Source of the DNA: Tangfeifania diversioriginum
GTDB taxonomy: Bacteria; Bacteroidota; Bacteroidia; Bacteroidales; Prolixibacteraceae
DNA length: 64,000 nt
Direction of reading: 5' to 3'
Assembly: GCA_945873105.1 (NCBI GenBank)
Contig: CAMCBW010000031.1
Coordinates: forward strand, 1 to 64,000
Within the stretch, counting starts at the first letter, position 1. Each line of letters begins with the position of its first letter. Under the pieces are notes generated by a model. The model was not told where the DNA came from and ran no database searches. It was given only the letters and a program-made list of their open reading frames with translations. Shown one piece after another: positions 40,881-51,063 of the stretch. The translations under genes and the position numbers were made by a program.

Positions 40881-42890
40881 TTACCTCACCTTCACGTAGG
40901 GCTGCTGCTGCAATACAATCGCAGTCCTTGCCGGCAGGTACAGCTTCAGCTGGTGTGGTGAACCAAGGCCACTTTCCGGCAATGAGTAATAGGTCATCCT
41001 GTCATCGATCCGGTTAAACCCTCCGAACTCATGGGCATCCGTCTGTAGGATCACCTTGAATTTTGCCGGTTCACAGTGAATTCCATAGTCTTCAAAAGAC
41101 CTGTCTGGATTAAAATTGAAGACAAACAGGAAATTCTTCCGCTTGAAGGCAAGCACCTGGTCGGGCATGTTGTCGTGAATTCGCCATACCTCCGGTGAAT
41201 CCAGTATCCGCTCTTTTTTGAAAAGATGGATCATCGCCTTGTCAAAATCCAGCAACCAGTGAAATTTCAATTCGGGTGCCTCCGAGATACTCCAGATTCT
41301 GCGGGCATGCTGGTAAGACCAGCCATTGCCTTCTCTTGGAAAGTCGATCCATTCGGGGTGCCCAAATTCATTCCCCATGAAATTCAGGTAGGCACCGCCG
41401 GCACAGCCAATGGTCACCAACCGGATCATCTTGTGGAGCGCAATTCCCCGGTCGACCGTCAGATTGGGCTGATCTTTGCGCATACTGTAATACATCTCCT
41501 TGTCAATCAGCCTGAAGATGACCGTCTTGTCCCCTACCATTGCCTGGTCGTGGCTCTCCACATAGCTCACCACCCGCTCCTCTGCACGATGGGCAGTCAG
41601 TTCATGGAAAAGATGACCAACATTCCACTCATGGTCCTGTTGCTCCTTGATCAATTTGATCCAAAGATCGGGAACCCCCATCGACATCCGGTAGTCAAAA
41701 CCCAGGCCACCACTATTCAACGGAGCAGCCAAACCGGGTAAACCACTCATCTCTTCGGCAATGGAAAGTACCTGCGGATTGATTTCGTGTGCCAACTTGT
41801 TGGCCAGCATAAAATAGACTACCGCCTCATCGTCCAGGTTAGGGGTAAAATAGTCGGCATATTGGGTGAAAGCTTTCCCCAAACCATGGTCGTAATAGAG
41901 CATGCTGGTGACCCCATCAAACCTGAATCCATCAAACCTGAATTCAGTCAGCCAATATTTGATATTGGACAAAAGGAAGTGAATAACTTCATTTTTTGCA
42001 TAGTTGAAACAGAAGGAATCCCAGGCAGGATGTTCTCCCCTGGCCCCCTCGTGGAAAAACTGGGTCCTTGTCCCATCGTACAGTCCCAGTCCTTCATTCA
42101 CATTTTTAACGGCATGCGAATGGACCAGGTCCATCACGACTGCCATCCCCATTCCATGGGCTTCATCGATCAGGTGCTTCAACTCTTCCGGAGTCCCAAA
42201 CCTCGAAGATGGGGCAAAGAAACTTGAGACATGATAACCGAAACTCCCGTAGTAGGGATGTTCCGGAATCGCCATCAACTGTATCGTGTTGTAACCTGCA
42301 GCTTTGATGCGCGGCAGCATTTCGAACCTGAACTCGTTGTAAGTATGAACACGCGGCTCCTCCCCGGCCATTCCAACATGGGACTCGTAAATAAGCGGAG
42401 CCTCCTTCATCGGGATAAAATGGTGCCTGAAATGGAAGGTTTCGGAGGGAGCCCAAACCTGGGCATTGAATATATGTGTTACACTGTCCTGAACCACCCT
42501 CTTTGCCCAGGCTGGAATACGTTTCCCGGAACCTTCCGGCCAATACATGGAGAGGGCATAGAGATCACCATGGTGTATGGCAGTGAGGGGCAGTACTACT
42601 TCCCAGGAGCCATTGCCAATGTTTTTTAGCTCAAAATCAGCCTGATCCTGCCAGCCATTGAAATTGCCAACGAGAAAGATCCGGGTAGCGTTGGGGGCCC
42701 AATCCCTGAAAATCCATCCCTGATCGGTCTTGAAAAGACCAAAATAATCGTGACCCGAAGCAAAATCCAGCAGGGAGATACTTCCCAGCAACTCCTTCTC
42801 CTTGGATCGGTATTTTTCAGCCCATCGCAGAAAATCAGAAGTATACGGCTGTAAATAAGGGTCCTCTCTGACCAACCGAGGCACTTCCAT
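40881..42890 (-). CDS. glgB: 1,4-alpha-glucan branching enzyme, eukaryote-like GH13_8
   Basis: This encodes 669 residues. An N-terminal CBM48-type domain is centred on GWIFRDWAPNATRIFLVGNFNGW. The GH13 barrel has nucleophile D325 (GFRFDGVTS), acid/base E379 (LSIAEEMSG) and the third catalytic Asp in YVESHDQAM. The C-terminal beta domain starts near residue 580. The layout matches GH13 subfamily 8, the type in eukaryotes and many Bacteroidota, rather than E. coli GlgB. It introduces alpha-1,6 branches into glycogen. It lies between a transporter and kdsB and is not obviously in an operon. Confidence 0.93.
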   Translation of the reverse strand: MEVPRLVREDPYLQPYTSDFLRWAEKYRSKEKELLGSISLLDFASGHDYFGLFKTDQGWIFRDWAPNATRIFLVGNFNGWQDQADFELKNIGNGSWEVVLPLTAIHHGDLYALSMYWPEGSGKRIPAWAKRVVQDSVTHIFNAQVWAPSETFHFRHHFIPMKEAPLIYESHVGMAGEEPRVHTYNEFRFEMLPRIKAAGYNTIQLMAIPEHPYYGSFGYHVSSFFAPSSRFGTPEELKHLIDEAHGMGMAVVMDLVHSHAVKNVNEGLGLYDGTRTQFFHEGARGEHPAWDSFCFNYAKNEVIHFLLSNIKYWLTEFRFDGFRFDGVTSMLYYDHGLGKAFTQYADYFTPNLDDEAVVYFMLANKLAHEINPQVLSIAEEMSGLPGLAAPLNSGGLGFDYRMSMGVPDLWIKLIKEQQDHEWNVGHLFHELTAHRAEERVVSYVESHDQAMVGDKTVIFRLIDKEMYYSMRKDQPNLTVDRGIALHKMIRLVTIGCAGGAYLNFMGNEFGHPEWIDFPREGNGWSYQHARRIWSISEAPELKFHWLLDFDKAMIHLFKKERILDSPEVWRIHDNMPDQVLAFKRKNFLFVFNFNPDRSFEDYGIHCEPAKFKVILQTDAHEFGGFNRIDDRMTYYSLPESGLGSPHQLKLYLPARTAIVLQQQPYVKVR

Positions 42891-43087
42891 AGCTTAATGT
42901 TTTAAGTAGTCCAAAAAATATGACGAAGTATAATCCAGAAAGAACAACTGAAATTTTCAATTTTGGATTTTGGATTGGGAGAAACCAGTTGTTCAACTTT
43001 AAGATCCTCAACTTATCCTCAAAATTAACTTCCAATAGTCAATTCCGGTAACAAATAGAAAGTATAAAGTTAGCAAATTTAACCGGG

Positions 43088-43864
43088 TTATCCCTTCGTA
43101 TAATATTTATCAATCCCCTTCGCAACAATGATGGCCAACTCTTCAGGGGTATCAATACCTACCGTAGCATGCTCCGTTACCATGGTTTTAATTTGGTAGC
43201 CGTTCTCTAGCCAACGCAATTGTTCCAATGATTCGGCCTTCTCGAGGAATCCTTCCGGCAACTGGCTAAGCTTGAGCAGAATATCTGTCCGGTAGGCATA
43301 AATTCCAACATGACAGTGGTATTCGAAAGATCCGATCCAATCCTGCTGTTCCGCCTTAAAAACCATTGGGATAGGCATCCTGCTAAAGAACAAGGCATTA
43401 CCATGAATATCAAGGGCTACTTTTGCCTCCGCCGGATTGAAAAGAACCTCAGAATGGTTAATCTGTTGAATCAATGTCGCTATTTCGGTCGAAGAATCAT
43501 CCAAAAAAGGTTTTTGCAGGAGGATAATCTGCTCAGGTTGAATGAAGGGTTCATCTCCCTGTACATTGATCACAACGTCAAATTCAACTCCTGTATCTTC
43601 AATGATCTTCGTCACAGCCTCTGCACAACGATCGGTTCCACTGCGATGATTCACAGAGGTCATCACCACCTTTCCACCAAAGCTTCGAACAACGTCGGCA
43701 ATTCTTTCATCATCCGTGGCTACCCACGCATTTTCCACCGCCTGGGCTACCTGTTCATAAACCCTTTGAATCATCGGTTTGCCGGCAATATCGGCAAGTG
43801 GCTTCCCCGGAAATCGTGAAGAACCAAACCTGGATGGAATAATCGCTAAAAATTTAGGCTTCAT
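43088..43864 (-). CDS. kdsB: 3-deoxy-manno-octulosonate cytidylyltransferase
   Basis: This encodes 258 residues. Signatures are AIIPSRFGSSRFPGKPLADIAGKPMIQRVYEQ at the N terminus, VATDDERI, and VINVQGDEPFIQPEQI. It activates KDO as CMP-KDO for lipid A/LPS core synthesis, so the organism makes LPS. It diverges from the sigma-54-type regulator gene; the 225-base gap between them holds a TAAATTTG promoter-like element near 44057. Confidence 0.96.
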   Translation of the reverse strand: MKPKFLAIIPSRFGSSRFPGKPLADIAGKPMIQRVYEQVAQAVENAWVATDDERIADVVRSFGGKVVMTSVNHRSGTDRCAEAVTKIIEDTGVEFDVVINVQGDEPFIQPEQIILLQKPFLDDSSTEIATLIQQINHSEVLFNPAEAKVALDIHGNALFFSRMPIPMVFKAEQQDWIGSFEYHCHVGIYAYRTDILLKLSQLPEGFLEKAESLEQLRWLENGYQIKTMVTEHATVGIDTPEELAIIVAKGIDKYYTKG

Positions 43865-44089
43865 GGTAATAAATGTTAGCAGACAAAAATAGCCAATGTT
43901 TGATAATAATTCGTACTACAAGGGGAAGAAAGGCACAGAGCAGAGGGAACAGGGCTTAGAAAGAATTTTATTTGTGTTCATTTGTGCAATCTGTGGTTAG
44001 GGGGGGGTATGAGGGATCTGTCTTCTCAGCTTTGTCGGATATTCACAGATTAATGTTAAATTTGTCGCTCCAATTTTATTGTTGATTGC

Positions 44090-45325
44090 ATGGACACACA
44101 AGAGATTAAGCAACGCTTCAGCATCATCGGGAATGCTCCCGGACTGAATCGGGCCATCGAAGTAGCCCTTCAGGTGGCTCCGACGGATCTCTCTGTCCTA
44201 ATCAGCGGAGAGAGTGGTGTAGGGAAGGAGTCCTTCCCACAAATCATCCACTACTATTCTCCCCGGAAACATGGCAAGTACATCGCCATCAACTGTGGAG
44301 CGATCCCGGAAGGAACCATTGACTCTGAACTTTTTGGTCATGAAAAGGGCTCCTTTACCGGCGCACTGAACGATCGCAAAGGTTATTTTGAAGTAACAGA
44401 CGGAGGGACACTCTTTCTGGATGAAATTGGCGAACTTCCCATATCTACACAGGTAAGGCTCTTAAGGGTATTGGAAACCGGAGAGTTTATCCGGGTAGGC
44501 TCTTCCCAGGTACAGAAAACGAATGTCAGGGTCATTGCAGCCACCAATTTCGACCTGACACATGCCATCAAAGAGGGAAAATTCAGGGAAGATTTGTACT
44601 ACCGGCTCAACACAGTACCCATCAAAGTATTACCCTTGCGGGAAAGAGGGACAGATGTGCTGTTGCTTTTCAGGAAATTTGCCAACGACTTTGCCGAACG
44701 TTACAAAATGCCCTCCATCAGGTTGAATGAAGAGGCCCAGAAGATCTTCCTTGGCTACCGCTGGCCGGGTAATGTGCGACAGCTCAAAAATATTACAGAA
44801 CAGATTTCGATCATCGAAACAGAGCGTGATATTACTGCAGAAAAGTTAATCCACTACATTCCCTCCGAGGAACCAGCTTATCTACCTGCAGTATATCACA
44901 GGGAGGCAGATGCCCGAACCCTGGAGAATGAACGGACCATGATGCTCAATGCCCTGATCGGGTTGAAAAAGGAGCTGGATGAATTAAAGGAAAAATTCAG
45001 TCAGCTGGCAAATGGTCATCCCTCTCCTGTACGTACCGAAACGACCGATGAAGGTTACATGCAGCTGTTCCATGAAGAGCAAAATAACCTTGGAAAGGAA
45101 GAAACGATGGTGCCAGGTTTTCTCAAGCCAAATGCAAGAGGGCATATTCAGGATACCGAAGAATTTGTTGAGGAGTCCCTTTCCATTGAGGAGAAGGAGA
45201 TGGAGCTCATTCTCAAGGCGCTTGAACGACACAATGGCAAGAGAAAACTGGCGGCCGAAGAGTTGGGCATTTCAGAGAGAACGCTCTACCGCAAGATCAA
45301 AGAATACAGCCTCACCCAGAAATGA
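44090..45325 (+). CDS. Sigma-54-interacting AAA+ transcriptional regulator without receiver domain
   Basis: This encodes 411 residues. The AAA+ module starts almost at the N terminus: Walker A GESGVGKE at 40-47, the sigma-54 contact loop GSFTGA at 87-92, and Walker B LFLDEIGEL near 110. A C-terminal Fis-type HTH ends the protein (KLAAEELGISERTLYRKIKEY). No receiver or GAF sensor is present, only an extra coiled-coil stretch of about 90 residues before the HTH. This gene sits ahead of lptE and secG in many Bacteroidota. It overlaps lptE by 4 bases. Confidence 0.92.
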   Translation: MDTQEIKQRFSIIGNAPGLNRAIEVALQVAPTDLSVLISGESGVGKESFPQIIHYYSPRKHGKYIAINCGAIPEGTIDSELFGHEKGSFTGALNDRKGYFEVTDGGTLFLDEIGELPISTQVRLLRVLETGEFIRVGSSQVQKTNVRVIAATNFDLTHAIKEGKFREDLYYRLNTVPIKVLPLRERGTDVLLLFRKFANDFAERYKMPSIRLNEEAQKIFLGYRWPGNVRQLKNITEQISIIETERDITAEKLIHYIPSEEPAYLPAVYHREADARTLENERTMMLNALIGLKKELDELKEKFSQLANGHPSPVRTETTDEGYMQLFHEEQNNLGKEETMVPGFLKPNARGHIQDTEEFVEESLSIEEKEMELILKALERHNGKRKLAAEELGISERTLYRKIKEYSLTQK

Positions 45326-45858
45326 AAAGTATGATAAAATATTCAGGAGTGCACCTCCCGCTCATTCTGCTGCTGTTACTCCCATTGGCAGGATGTAAAA
45401 TTGGCTACTCCTTGAGCGGAGCTTCCATCTCTCCGGAAGTCAAGAGTGTTTTTGTGGATTATTTCAGAAATCGGTCCAAAGTGGTCAACCCAACACTAAG
45501 TCAGTCGTTTACAGAGGCAATGAAGGACAAATTTGTCAACGAAACAGGACTCAGCCTCAACAAGGACCAGGGGGATCTGGAGTTTTCAGGAGAGATTACC
45601 GGATACGATATTCGACCGCTGGCAATTCAAAAGAGCGAAACCGGTATGGATTTTGCCTCCCAAAACAGGTTAACCATTACCGTCAAAGTTATTTTTGTCA
45701 ACAACAAGGATCACGAACAGGACTTCAATACCACCTTCTCTGCCTATTACGATTGGGACAGCGCCAAAACGATCAACCAGGTGGAAAGCGACGCAGTCCA
45801 GGTAATTACCACCCAGTTGGTAGACGACATATTCAACAGATCCGTCGCCAATTGGTAA
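45322..45858 (+). CDS. lptE: LPS-assembly lipoprotein LptE
   Basis: This encodes 178 residues. The signal LPLILLLLLPLAGC places the lipidated cysteine at residue 25. The mature part, GYSLSGASISPEVKSVFVDYFRNRSKVVNPTLSQSFTEAMKDKFVNETGLSL, matches the LptE family of Bacteroidota. It should plug the LptD barrel in the outer membrane for LPS export. Its ATG overlaps the end of the regulator gene (ATGA), so it is translationally coupled. Confidence 0.9.
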   Translation: MKSMIKYSGVHLPLILLLLLPLAGCKIGYSLSGASISPEVKSVFVDYFRNRSKVVNPTLSQSFTEAMKDKFVNETGLSLNKDQGDLEFSGEITGYDIRPLAIQKSETGMDFASQNRLTITVKVIFVNNKDHEQDFNTTFSAYYDWDSAKTINQVESDAVQVITTQLVDDIFNRSVANW

Positions 45859-45963
45859 CCACCAAGGCAAATTTGTCTTATCAAAAACCGTGCTGTTTGG
45901 ACAAAGGAATAAAAACTGTTAAATTGCAGCGAATTAGGCAACCTGACATCAGATAACTCTACC

Positions 45964-46749
45964 ATGTCAATTACGAAGGATCAGCTGATACAGTACATTG
46001 AGAAACCCGGGTTACTCAAGGAACAAACCATTGGGGATCTGAAAGAGATCGTCGAAGAGTTTCCCTATTTTCAAACTGCTCAACTTCTTTATACCTATAA
46101 CCTTTGCGCGCGGGATAATTTCCGGTATGAGGCTTACCTGAAAACCTGTTCCATTTATGCGACCGACCGAAGCGTCCTTTACAGACTCCTTCATCCACCA
46201 ACCAAACATAACCCGCCAGTAAGCGTTCAGAATCAAATTGATCCAATAGCAGAAGACTCTTCCATGCTCCTCGAATTTTCGGATGAGAAACAGATGGCAG
46301 AGATGGAGGAACAGCCACTTCTTGTGGTTGAATCCAATGAAGAGGACATCATCGATTTTGACCTGCTGAGTTTCGAACAACCCGATGATCTCTTCCAGCT
46401 CGACGAACCTGAGAGTGCCCCTGTTGTCACATCTTCCGTTTCAATAACCGAAGCTTCCACACCCAAAACAGAGAAGAAAGTAGATTTGATCGAGCAATTC
46501 ATCAAAGTTAATCCAACCATTCAGCCCCGAACAGAGGCTTTAATCGCTCAAAATGAACATTTTGAGTTGAAGGAGGAAGAGGAAACAGAAAATGACGAAT
46601 TCATAACAGAAACATTATCAAGAATTTACCTTAAACAAGGTCATCACCAGAAGGCAATTGACTCTTTTAAGCGGTTAAGTTTGAAATTTCCCGAAAAAAG
46701 TGTTTATTTTGCGCAGCAAATTGAAGAAATAAAAAAATTGCTTAATTAA
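45964..46749 (+). CDS. TPR-like conserved protein
   Basis: This encodes 261 residues. The N-terminal helical part begins TKDQLIQYIEKPGLLKEQTIGDLKEIVEEFPYFQTAQLLYTYNL. A low-complexity acidic middle follows, and the C terminus has one clear TPR unit (LSRIYLKQGHHQKAIDSFKRLSLKFPEKSVYFAQQIEEIKKLL). There is no signal peptide. It is conserved between lptE and secG in many Bacteroidota but has no defined function. It is 6 bases from secG, so the two are co-transcribed. Confidence 0.8.
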   Translation: MSITKDQLIQYIEKPGLLKEQTIGDLKEIVEEFPYFQTAQLLYTYNLCARDNFRYEAYLKTCSIYATDRSVLYRLLHPPTKHNPPVSVQNQIDPIAEDSSMLLEFSDEKQMAEMEEQPLLVVESNEEDIIDFDLLSFEQPDDLFQLDEPESAPVVTSSVSITEASTPKTEKKVDLIEQFIKVNPTIQPRTEALIAQNEHFELKEEEETENDEFITETLSRIYLKQGHHQKAIDSFKRLSLKFPEKSVYFAQQIEEIKKLLN

Positions 46750-46755
46750 TTCCAG

Positions 46756-47100
46756 ATGTTTACATTTATTACTGTCCTTATTTTCATTGTTTGTTTCTTA
46801 ATTGTCCTGCTTGTTCTGGTACAAAATTCAAAAGGAGGCGGATTGGCATCCTCTTTTTCCAGCTCCAACCAGGTAATGGGTGTTCGTAAAACAACTGATT
46901 TCCTCGAAAAAGGCACATGGATTCTTGCTGCAACTTTGGTAGTTCTTTGTATCGCTGCAACTGCCTTCCTTCCCCGTCAGGGTGGACAGGCAAAATCAGC
47001 CATTGAACAACAGATTCAAAGTGTTCAGGATCCAAATGCCATCCCAACTTTCCCCCAGTCGGCACCACAAAACACCTCCGACACCGCAAAGACGAAATAA
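46756..47100 (+). CDS. secG: Preprotein translocase subunit SecG
   Basis: This encodes 114 residues. Helix 1 is TVLIFIVCFLIVLLVLVQNSKGGGLASSFSSSNQVMGVRKTTDFLEK, which contains the family's LVQxSKGGGLA signature. Helix 2 lies at about residues 53-75, followed by a polar tail. It is the accessory subunit of the SecYEG channel in the inner membrane. A strong terminator follows. Confidence 0.93.
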   Translation: MFTFITVLIFIVCFLIVLLVLVQNSKGGGLASSFSSSNQVMGVRKTTDFLEKGTWILAATLVVLCIAATAFLPRQGGQAKSAIEQQIQSVQDPNAIPTFPQSAPQNTSDTAKTK

Positions 47101-47121
47101 TCGGGTAGCTTAAAATAGAAA

Positions 47122-47156
47122 ACAGAAGAGCCACTGCTGAACAGTGGCTCTTCTGT
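47122..47156 (+). terminator. Intrinsic terminator after secG
   Basis: ACAGAAGAGCCACTG at 47122-47136 pairs perfectly with 47142-47156 across a 5-base loop and is followed by TTTTG. It separates the lptE-secG unit from groESL. Confidence 0.9.
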
Positions 47157-47379
47157 TTTGTGTCAACTTGGCAGAAATACCTGACAAGCAGATGTTGGAT
47201 TATAATTCTGATTATCTGTTTATTACGATATATGGTCATTTTTTGTCCAAGTAAACGGGTGTATTTTTGTCCTGAAAAACATTTTTATTGGCAAATTTAT
47301 TGTTTGGCACAAAATCTGATAGGAATGAGGTATAAAAAATATTATTCACCAAATAATTATTAAATAAATTTTTTTTAAA

Positions 47380-47658
47380 ATGGCAGAACTTAAAGGTAAA
47401 ATCCTTGCCGGCAAAGTATTGATCGAGCCGCAGGAAGCAGAGAAAAAAACAGCTGGTGGTATCATCATTCCTGATTCAGCTAAAGAAAAACCACTCTCCG
47501 GGAAAGTCGTTCTGGTTGGTAGTGCAAAAAAAGATGAAGCAATGGAAGTGAAAGTTGGAGACGTAGTGTTCTTTGGAAAATATTCAGGAACGGAACTATC
47601 GATCGACGGAAAAGATTACCTGCTTGTTAACCAGACAGATGTTCTTTTCATCGCTTAA
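47380..47658 (+). CDS. groES: Co-chaperonin GroES
   Basis: This encodes 92 residues, full length. It contains the mobile-loop region EAEKKTAGGIIIPDSAKEKPLSGKVV and the GDVVFFGKYSGTEL strand. It caps the GroEL ring during folding. It lies 34 bases before groEL. In the 220-base upstream gap TTTGGCACAAAATCTGAT (about 47304-47321) resembles half of a sigma-54 site but lacks the GC of the -12 box; no CIRCE inverted repeat is seen. Confidence 0.97.
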   Translation: MAELKGKILAGKVLIEPQEAEKKTAGGIIIPDSAKEKPLSGKVVLVGSAKKDEAMEVKVGDVVFFGKYSGTELSIDGKDYLLVNQTDVLFIA

Positions 47659-47680
47659 TTAATTGATTGTCAAAAAATAA

Positions 47681-49330
<1,650 letters not shown>

Positions 49331-49371
49331 TTGTCAACCCAATATATACCTGACCTGCAAAGGTCACAACC

Positions 49372-49405
49372 AGAACGCCGGAGAAATTCTCCGGCGTTCT
49401 TTTTT
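49372..49405 (+). terminator. Intrinsic terminator after groEL
   Basis: AGAACGCCGGAGA at 49372-49384 pairs perfectly with 49388-49400 across a 3-base loop, followed by TTTTT. Confidence 0.92.
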
Positions 49406-49419
49406 ATATATTTGCATCA

Positions 49420-50205
49420 ATGAAGACAGAATTGCAAATAATACCCGTTGGATTGCTGGAGGAGTACAAATTGACAATTGACAATTGTCAATTGTCAACT
49501 AAATTCAAAGCACTCAAGGATGCCGAAATCTCTACTGATTCGTTTAGTTTTTACACATCTGTTTCCGCAATTACCTCCTCCCGAATTGAGGGCGAATTGA
49601 TGGAGGTTGACAGTTATGTTAAGCATAAGATGCTGAATATTGAGTACTTGCCAGATTTAATTCAAAAGCCAAACGATTTATACAATTCCTATCTTTTTGC
49701 ACAAAAAAATATGCTTACCAAAGAGCATTTTTTAAAAGCTCATGCCATACTCTCTGCTCATTTATTATCTAGAAGCAAACAAGGAATATGTCGTGCAGTC
49801 AACATGCTCGTGATGGAACATCTAACAGGTCGGATTCAATACGAAGCAGCACCTGTTGAAAAAGTAAGCGATCTATTTAACAAGCTTTGGAATGATATTG
49901 AATTGCTGAAGAAACTACATCTTACAATTGAAGAGGTATTTTACTTTGCTTCATTCATTCATATTGTATTTGTAAATATTCATCCTTTTGAAGACGGGAA
50001 CGGCCGTTCAGGTCGTTTGCTGGAAAAATGGTTTATTGCTGAGAAGTTAGGGGGAAAAGCCTGGTATTTACAAAGTGAGTTAAACTATTACAAACAGGTC
50101 AACGATTATTACAACAACCTCAATCGATTGGGAATGTTTTATGATGAATTAGATTACACAAAAGCACTTCCTTTTCTAAGGATGCTCCCTGACTCATTGC
50201 ATTAA
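49420..50205 (+). CDS. Fic-domain protein (class II, N-terminal inhibitory motif)
   Basis: This encodes 261 residues. The Fic core is HPFEDGNGRSGR at 188-199, with all catalytic residues. The inhibitory helix motif SSRIEG at 53-58 fits (S/T)xxxE(G/N), so activity should be held in check by its own N terminus. Fic enzymes transfer AMP or other nucleotides to protein hydroxyls; the target is unknown. Codons 18-27 are made entirely of a 28-bp palindrome (49471-49498), which looks like an in-frame repeat insertion. A TATATTTG element ends 5 bases before the ATG, implying either a leaderless mRNA or a true start further in. Confidence 0.9.
   Translation: MKTELQIIPVGLLEEYKLTIDNCQLSTKFKALKDAEISTDSFSFYTSVSAITSSRIEGELMEVDSYVKHKMLNIEYLPDLIQKPNDLYNSYLFAQKNMLTKEHFLKAHAILSAHLLSRSKQGICRAVNMLVMEHLTGRIQYEAAPVEKVSDLFNKLWNDIELLKKLHLTIEEVFYFASFIHIVFVNIHPFEDGNGRSGRLLEKWFIAEKLGGKAWYLQSELNYYKQVNDYYNNLNRLGMFYDELDYTKALPFLRMLPDSLH
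49471..49498. repeat. Perfect 28-bp palindrome inside the Fic gene
   Basis: Alternating TTGACAATTG/CAATTGTCAA units form a complete palindrome with no loop. It codes for residues 18-27 of the Fic protein (LTIDNCQLST). Sequences of the type TTGACAATTGTCAA are common as intergenic repeats in Bacteroidota, so a repeat seems to have landed in frame. Confidence 0.85.
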
Positions 50206-50223
50206 CTCAGCTGCTACAAACCT

Positions 50224-50784
50224 ATGGATCTGATTACTGTATTCGTTTTAGCCATCGGCCTATCTATGGATTCTTTCGCTGTATCCATTAGCTGCGGCCT
50301 TGCAGAACAAAAAGTCTCCTTTTCACATGCGGTGAAGATCGCGCTTAATTTTGCCTTTTTTCAGGGCATGTTACCCATCGTTGGATGGTTCATGGGGACC
50401 AGTGTCAAAAGCTATGTGGAAGGAGTAGACCATTGGATCGCTTTCGCACTGCTGGCCTACCTTGGGGGCAAAATGATCTACGAGGGGCTAACCATGCCAA
50501 CCGACAAAAAAGAGTCGGATATTTACTCCTTCCGCCACATCATGACACTTTCCATCGCTACCAGTATCGATGCACTGGTGGTAGGCTTCTCCTATGCGCT
50601 GGCCGAAACAGAGAAAATATTTAGTGGGGCTTTGATCATTGGAGGTGTCACCTTCTTCTTCTCCATGCTGGGCATAAGGATCGGCAAGGATGTTGGTGGC
50701 AAATTTGGCTCCAAGGTGGAAATCCTGGGAGGTTTGATTCTGATAGGTTTGGGGATTAAAATTTTGGCAGAGCATCTCTCCTAA
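50224..50784 (+). CDS. mntP: Manganese efflux pump MntP
   Basis: This encodes 186 residues with six predicted membrane helices arranged as two repeats of three. Each repeat contains the family's acidic motif: GLSMDSFAVSISCGLAEQK near residue 12 and ATSIDALVVGFSYALAETE near 105. These aspartates are needed for Mn(II) export. It lies 18 bases after the Fic gene and may be co-transcribed. A hairpin follows that originally ended the tRNA gene on the other strand. Confidence 0.93.
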   Translation: MDLITVFVLAIGLSMDSFAVSISCGLAEQKVSFSHAVKIALNFAFFQGMLPIVGWFMGTSVKSYVEGVDHWIAFALLAYLGGKMIYEGLTMPTDKKESDIYSFRHIMTLSIATSIDALVVGFSYALAETEKIFSGALIIGGVTFFFSMLGIRIGKDVGGKFGSKVEILGGLILIGLGIKILAEHLS

Positions 50785-50828
50785 TAATATACTGATTATC
50801 GAATAGATGCATATACATTAAATGAAGA

Positions 50829-50858
50829 AGGCCTTGTAAACATCTGTTTACAAGGCCT
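50829..50858. terminator. Hairpin next to attL (original tRNA terminator)
   Basis: AGGCCTTGTAAAC at 50829-50841 pairs with 50846-50858 across ATCT. Before integration it would have lain directly after the tRNA-Met gene on the minus strand. It now can end mntP transcription. Confidence 0.7.
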
Positions 50859-50859
50859 C

Positions 50860-50877
50860 TTTGTAGCGGGGGTAGGA
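50860..50877. other. attL, 18-bp core
   Basis: TTTGTAGCGGGGGTAGGA is identical to 56830-56847, which is the 3' end of the tRNA-Met gene plus three flanking bases. This is the displaced original tRNA 3' end. The hairpins beside both copies extend the similarity to about 50 bp. Confidence 0.88.
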
Positions 50878-50990
50878 ACACTACCCATATTTTAAAGGAA
50901 AATATTAAAATATTATAAGAATTAAAACCCTGTATTTTAAGCACTTTCAAAGATACTAATTTTCCTATGATATTTTAATATTTGTAGAAA

Positions 50991-51015
50991 ACTGTCCCCC
51001 GACTGTCCCCCATAT
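50991..51015. repeat. ACTGTCCCCC direct repeats near the left end
   Basis: ACTGTCCCCC occurs at 50991-51000 and as ACTGTCCCCCATAT at 51002-51015. The 14-base form recurs exactly at 56766-56779 near the other end. Such paired inner repeats are good candidates for integrase arm-binding sites. Confidence 0.6.
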
Positions 51016-51063
51016 TATTTTTTTACTTATATTTAGAAAGTATTAACCTAATATAAGAATAAA

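Noticed and set aside
47304-47321. Sigma-54 promoter for groES
   Set aside because: TTGGCAC matches the -24 box, but the -12 box lacks GC at the right place, so the match is incomplete.
47160-47363. Short open frame between secG and groES
   Set aside because: It is AT-rich with no family resemblance; the gap is better read as the groESL promoter region.
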